The translations under genes and the position numbers were made by a program. From assembly GCF_000721235.1 (NCBI RefSeq), contig NZ_JOFH01000015.1:186001-250000 (forward strand): DNA of 64,000 nt, read 5' to 3'. The DNA comes from Streptomyces olivaceus (GTDB lineage Bacteria > Actinomycetota > Actinomycetes > Streptomycetales > Streptomycetaceae). Positions 63,508 through 64,000 of the stretch are shown here, in pieces. Below the pieces are notes generated by a model, which worked only from the letters and a program-made list of their open reading frames with translations, made no database searches and was not told where the DNA came from. Positions within the stretch are counted from its first letter, which is position 1; each line of letters begins with the position of its first letter.

Positions 63508-63764
63508 CGCGAGGTGCCGCCGAACGGGGAACGGCCATGTCGAAATCCACCAATTTCTCGGCTTCCAATGGTGTGCCGCTCCAGCTTCCTGCATGATGCC
63601 GGAGGCGGCGGAAGAACATGATCGAGGACGCCCCGGAGTGCTGCTTGACACTCCGTTCCGGAATCCACGATTCAAAGGAAGTCGAACTTCCTGTTCCGCA
63701 TTGAAGTAACGCAGTCTTCACGCCCGCACAAACGGGGGCTCACTTCACTGAAGGTGGGAATCGG
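63508..63764. promoter_or_regulatory. Upstream region of the SARP regulator gene
   Basis: 257 bp, clearly lower in G+C than the neighbours. TTGACA (63647-63652) may be a -35, with no convincing -10. A palindrome lies at 63676-63692. No gene is supported; the ATG at 63538 opens only a very short frame. Confidence 0.4.
63676..63692. promoter_or_regulatory. Palindrome AGGAAGT-cga-ACTTCCT upstream of the SARP gene
   Basis: Perfect 7-bp arms around a 3-nt centre, 73 bp upstream of the GTG start and just after a TTGACA. Good candidate for an operator controlling the regulator gene. Confidence 0.45.
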
Positions 63765-64000
63765 GTGGAATTTCGCGTTCTCGGTCCGATCGAAATAAGA
63801 ACAGAAGAACAAACGGTTCTCCTGGACGGGAAAAAGCCGAAGACGATACTGGCCGCTCTCTTACTGGAAAATGGCCGCGTCGTGTCCGACTCACGTCTGC
63901 GCGACATGACATGGGGCCCCAGACAGCCGGCCACGGTCGACCAGCAGCTGTACGGCTACGTGTCCCGGCTGCGCAAACTCGTCGGCCCGGGCGCCTCGAT
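63765..64000 (+). CDS. SARP/AfsR-family transcriptional regulator (5' part only)
   Basis: The frame from GTG 63765 (GAAGGTGG upstream) encodes MEFRVLGPIEIRTEEQ, PKTILAALLLENGRVVSD and PATVDQQLYGYVSRLRKLVG, the OmpR-like winged helix of SARP activators, and is open at the window end. Codon 33 is TTA (63861-63863), read only by the bldA tRNA in Streptomyces, so production should depend on developmental stage. AGA, ATA and other A/T-rich codons are frequent in the first 40 codons, unlike the neighbours. SARPs usually switch on secondary-metabolite clusters, so a gene cluster probably begins to the right of the window. Confidence 0.85.
   Translation, partial: MEFRVLGPIEIRTEEQTVLLDGKKPKTILAALLLENGRVVSDSRLRDMTWGPRQPATVDQQLYGYVSRLRKLVGPGAS

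Overview
The window is a high-GC (roughly 70% or more G+C) actinobacterial chromosome segment, almost certainly from a Streptomyces. Third codon positions are nearly all G/C, GTG and TTG starts are used, twin-arginine and Sec-exported glycosidases are common, HrdB-like promoters (TTGAC-N18-TAGCAT type) can be read, and a SARP regulator carrying a rare TTA codon lies at the right edge. About 40 protein genes are supported. No rRNA, tRNA, CRISPR array, prophage or insertion sequence was found.

Left part (1-22 kb): a divergent metal-efflux pair (P1B-type ATPase and an NmtR-like ArsR sensor, with a readable operator between them); two secreted hydrolases (a LacZ-type beta-galactosidase with a LamG-like insert, and alkaline phosphatase PhoD); and an aldarate-catabolism locus (gudD, a GntP permease, a LysR regulator, a galactarate/talarate dehydratase-like enolase and 5-dehydro-4-deoxyglucarate dehydratase). 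This locus would take glucarate and galactarate to 2-oxoglutarate semialdehyde. It is followed by an amidohydrolase/MHS-transporter operon with its own divergent LysR regulator.

Middle (19-31 kb): HMG-CoA lyase, an SMP-30 lactonase-like protein and a degradative-type HMG-CoA reductase lie back to back with a GAF/PucR-type regulator. The regulator is followed by a tight operon of hydantoinase/carboxylase A and B subunits, a class III CoA-transferase and an enoyl-CoA hydratase. Together they look like a catabolic island converging on HMG-CoA and acetoacetate. A decayed FGGY-kinase/SorC-regulator remnant follows. Next comes a compact secondary-metabolite-like locus (33-40 kb): a nucleotidyltransferase, a GT1 glycosyltransferase, a small cupin-like protein and a one-module C-A-PCP-TE nonribosomal peptide synthetase.

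Right part (40-64 kb): a macro-domain protein, a phytoene-dehydrogenase-like flavoenzyme, an inositol-monophosphatase-family gene interrupted by a single in-frame TAG, and a gamma-glutamyltransferase. An aromatic-acid catabolism operon follows: a LigJ-type 4-oxalomesaconate hydratase, a LigI-family lactonase-like amidohydrolase, a 4,5-dihydroxyphthalate-decarboxylase-like protein and a DAACS transporter, under a divergent GntR regulator with a matching pair of 19-bp operator candidates. Then come an SDR/XRE divergent pair, a secreted NlpC/P60 hydrolase, an aminoglycoside-phosphotransferase-fold protein behind a 4x25-bp tandem repeat, and a 2320-residue secreted protein. That protein fuses a GH92 alpha-mannosidase to CBM-like, FIVAR, fibronectin III and PAP2 acid-phosphatase domains, behind a LacI-type palindrome. 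The window ends with a lipoate-ligase-like gene and the start of the SARP regulator. Short tandem repeats of 17-25 bp at gene borders recur and are a distinctive feature of this segment.
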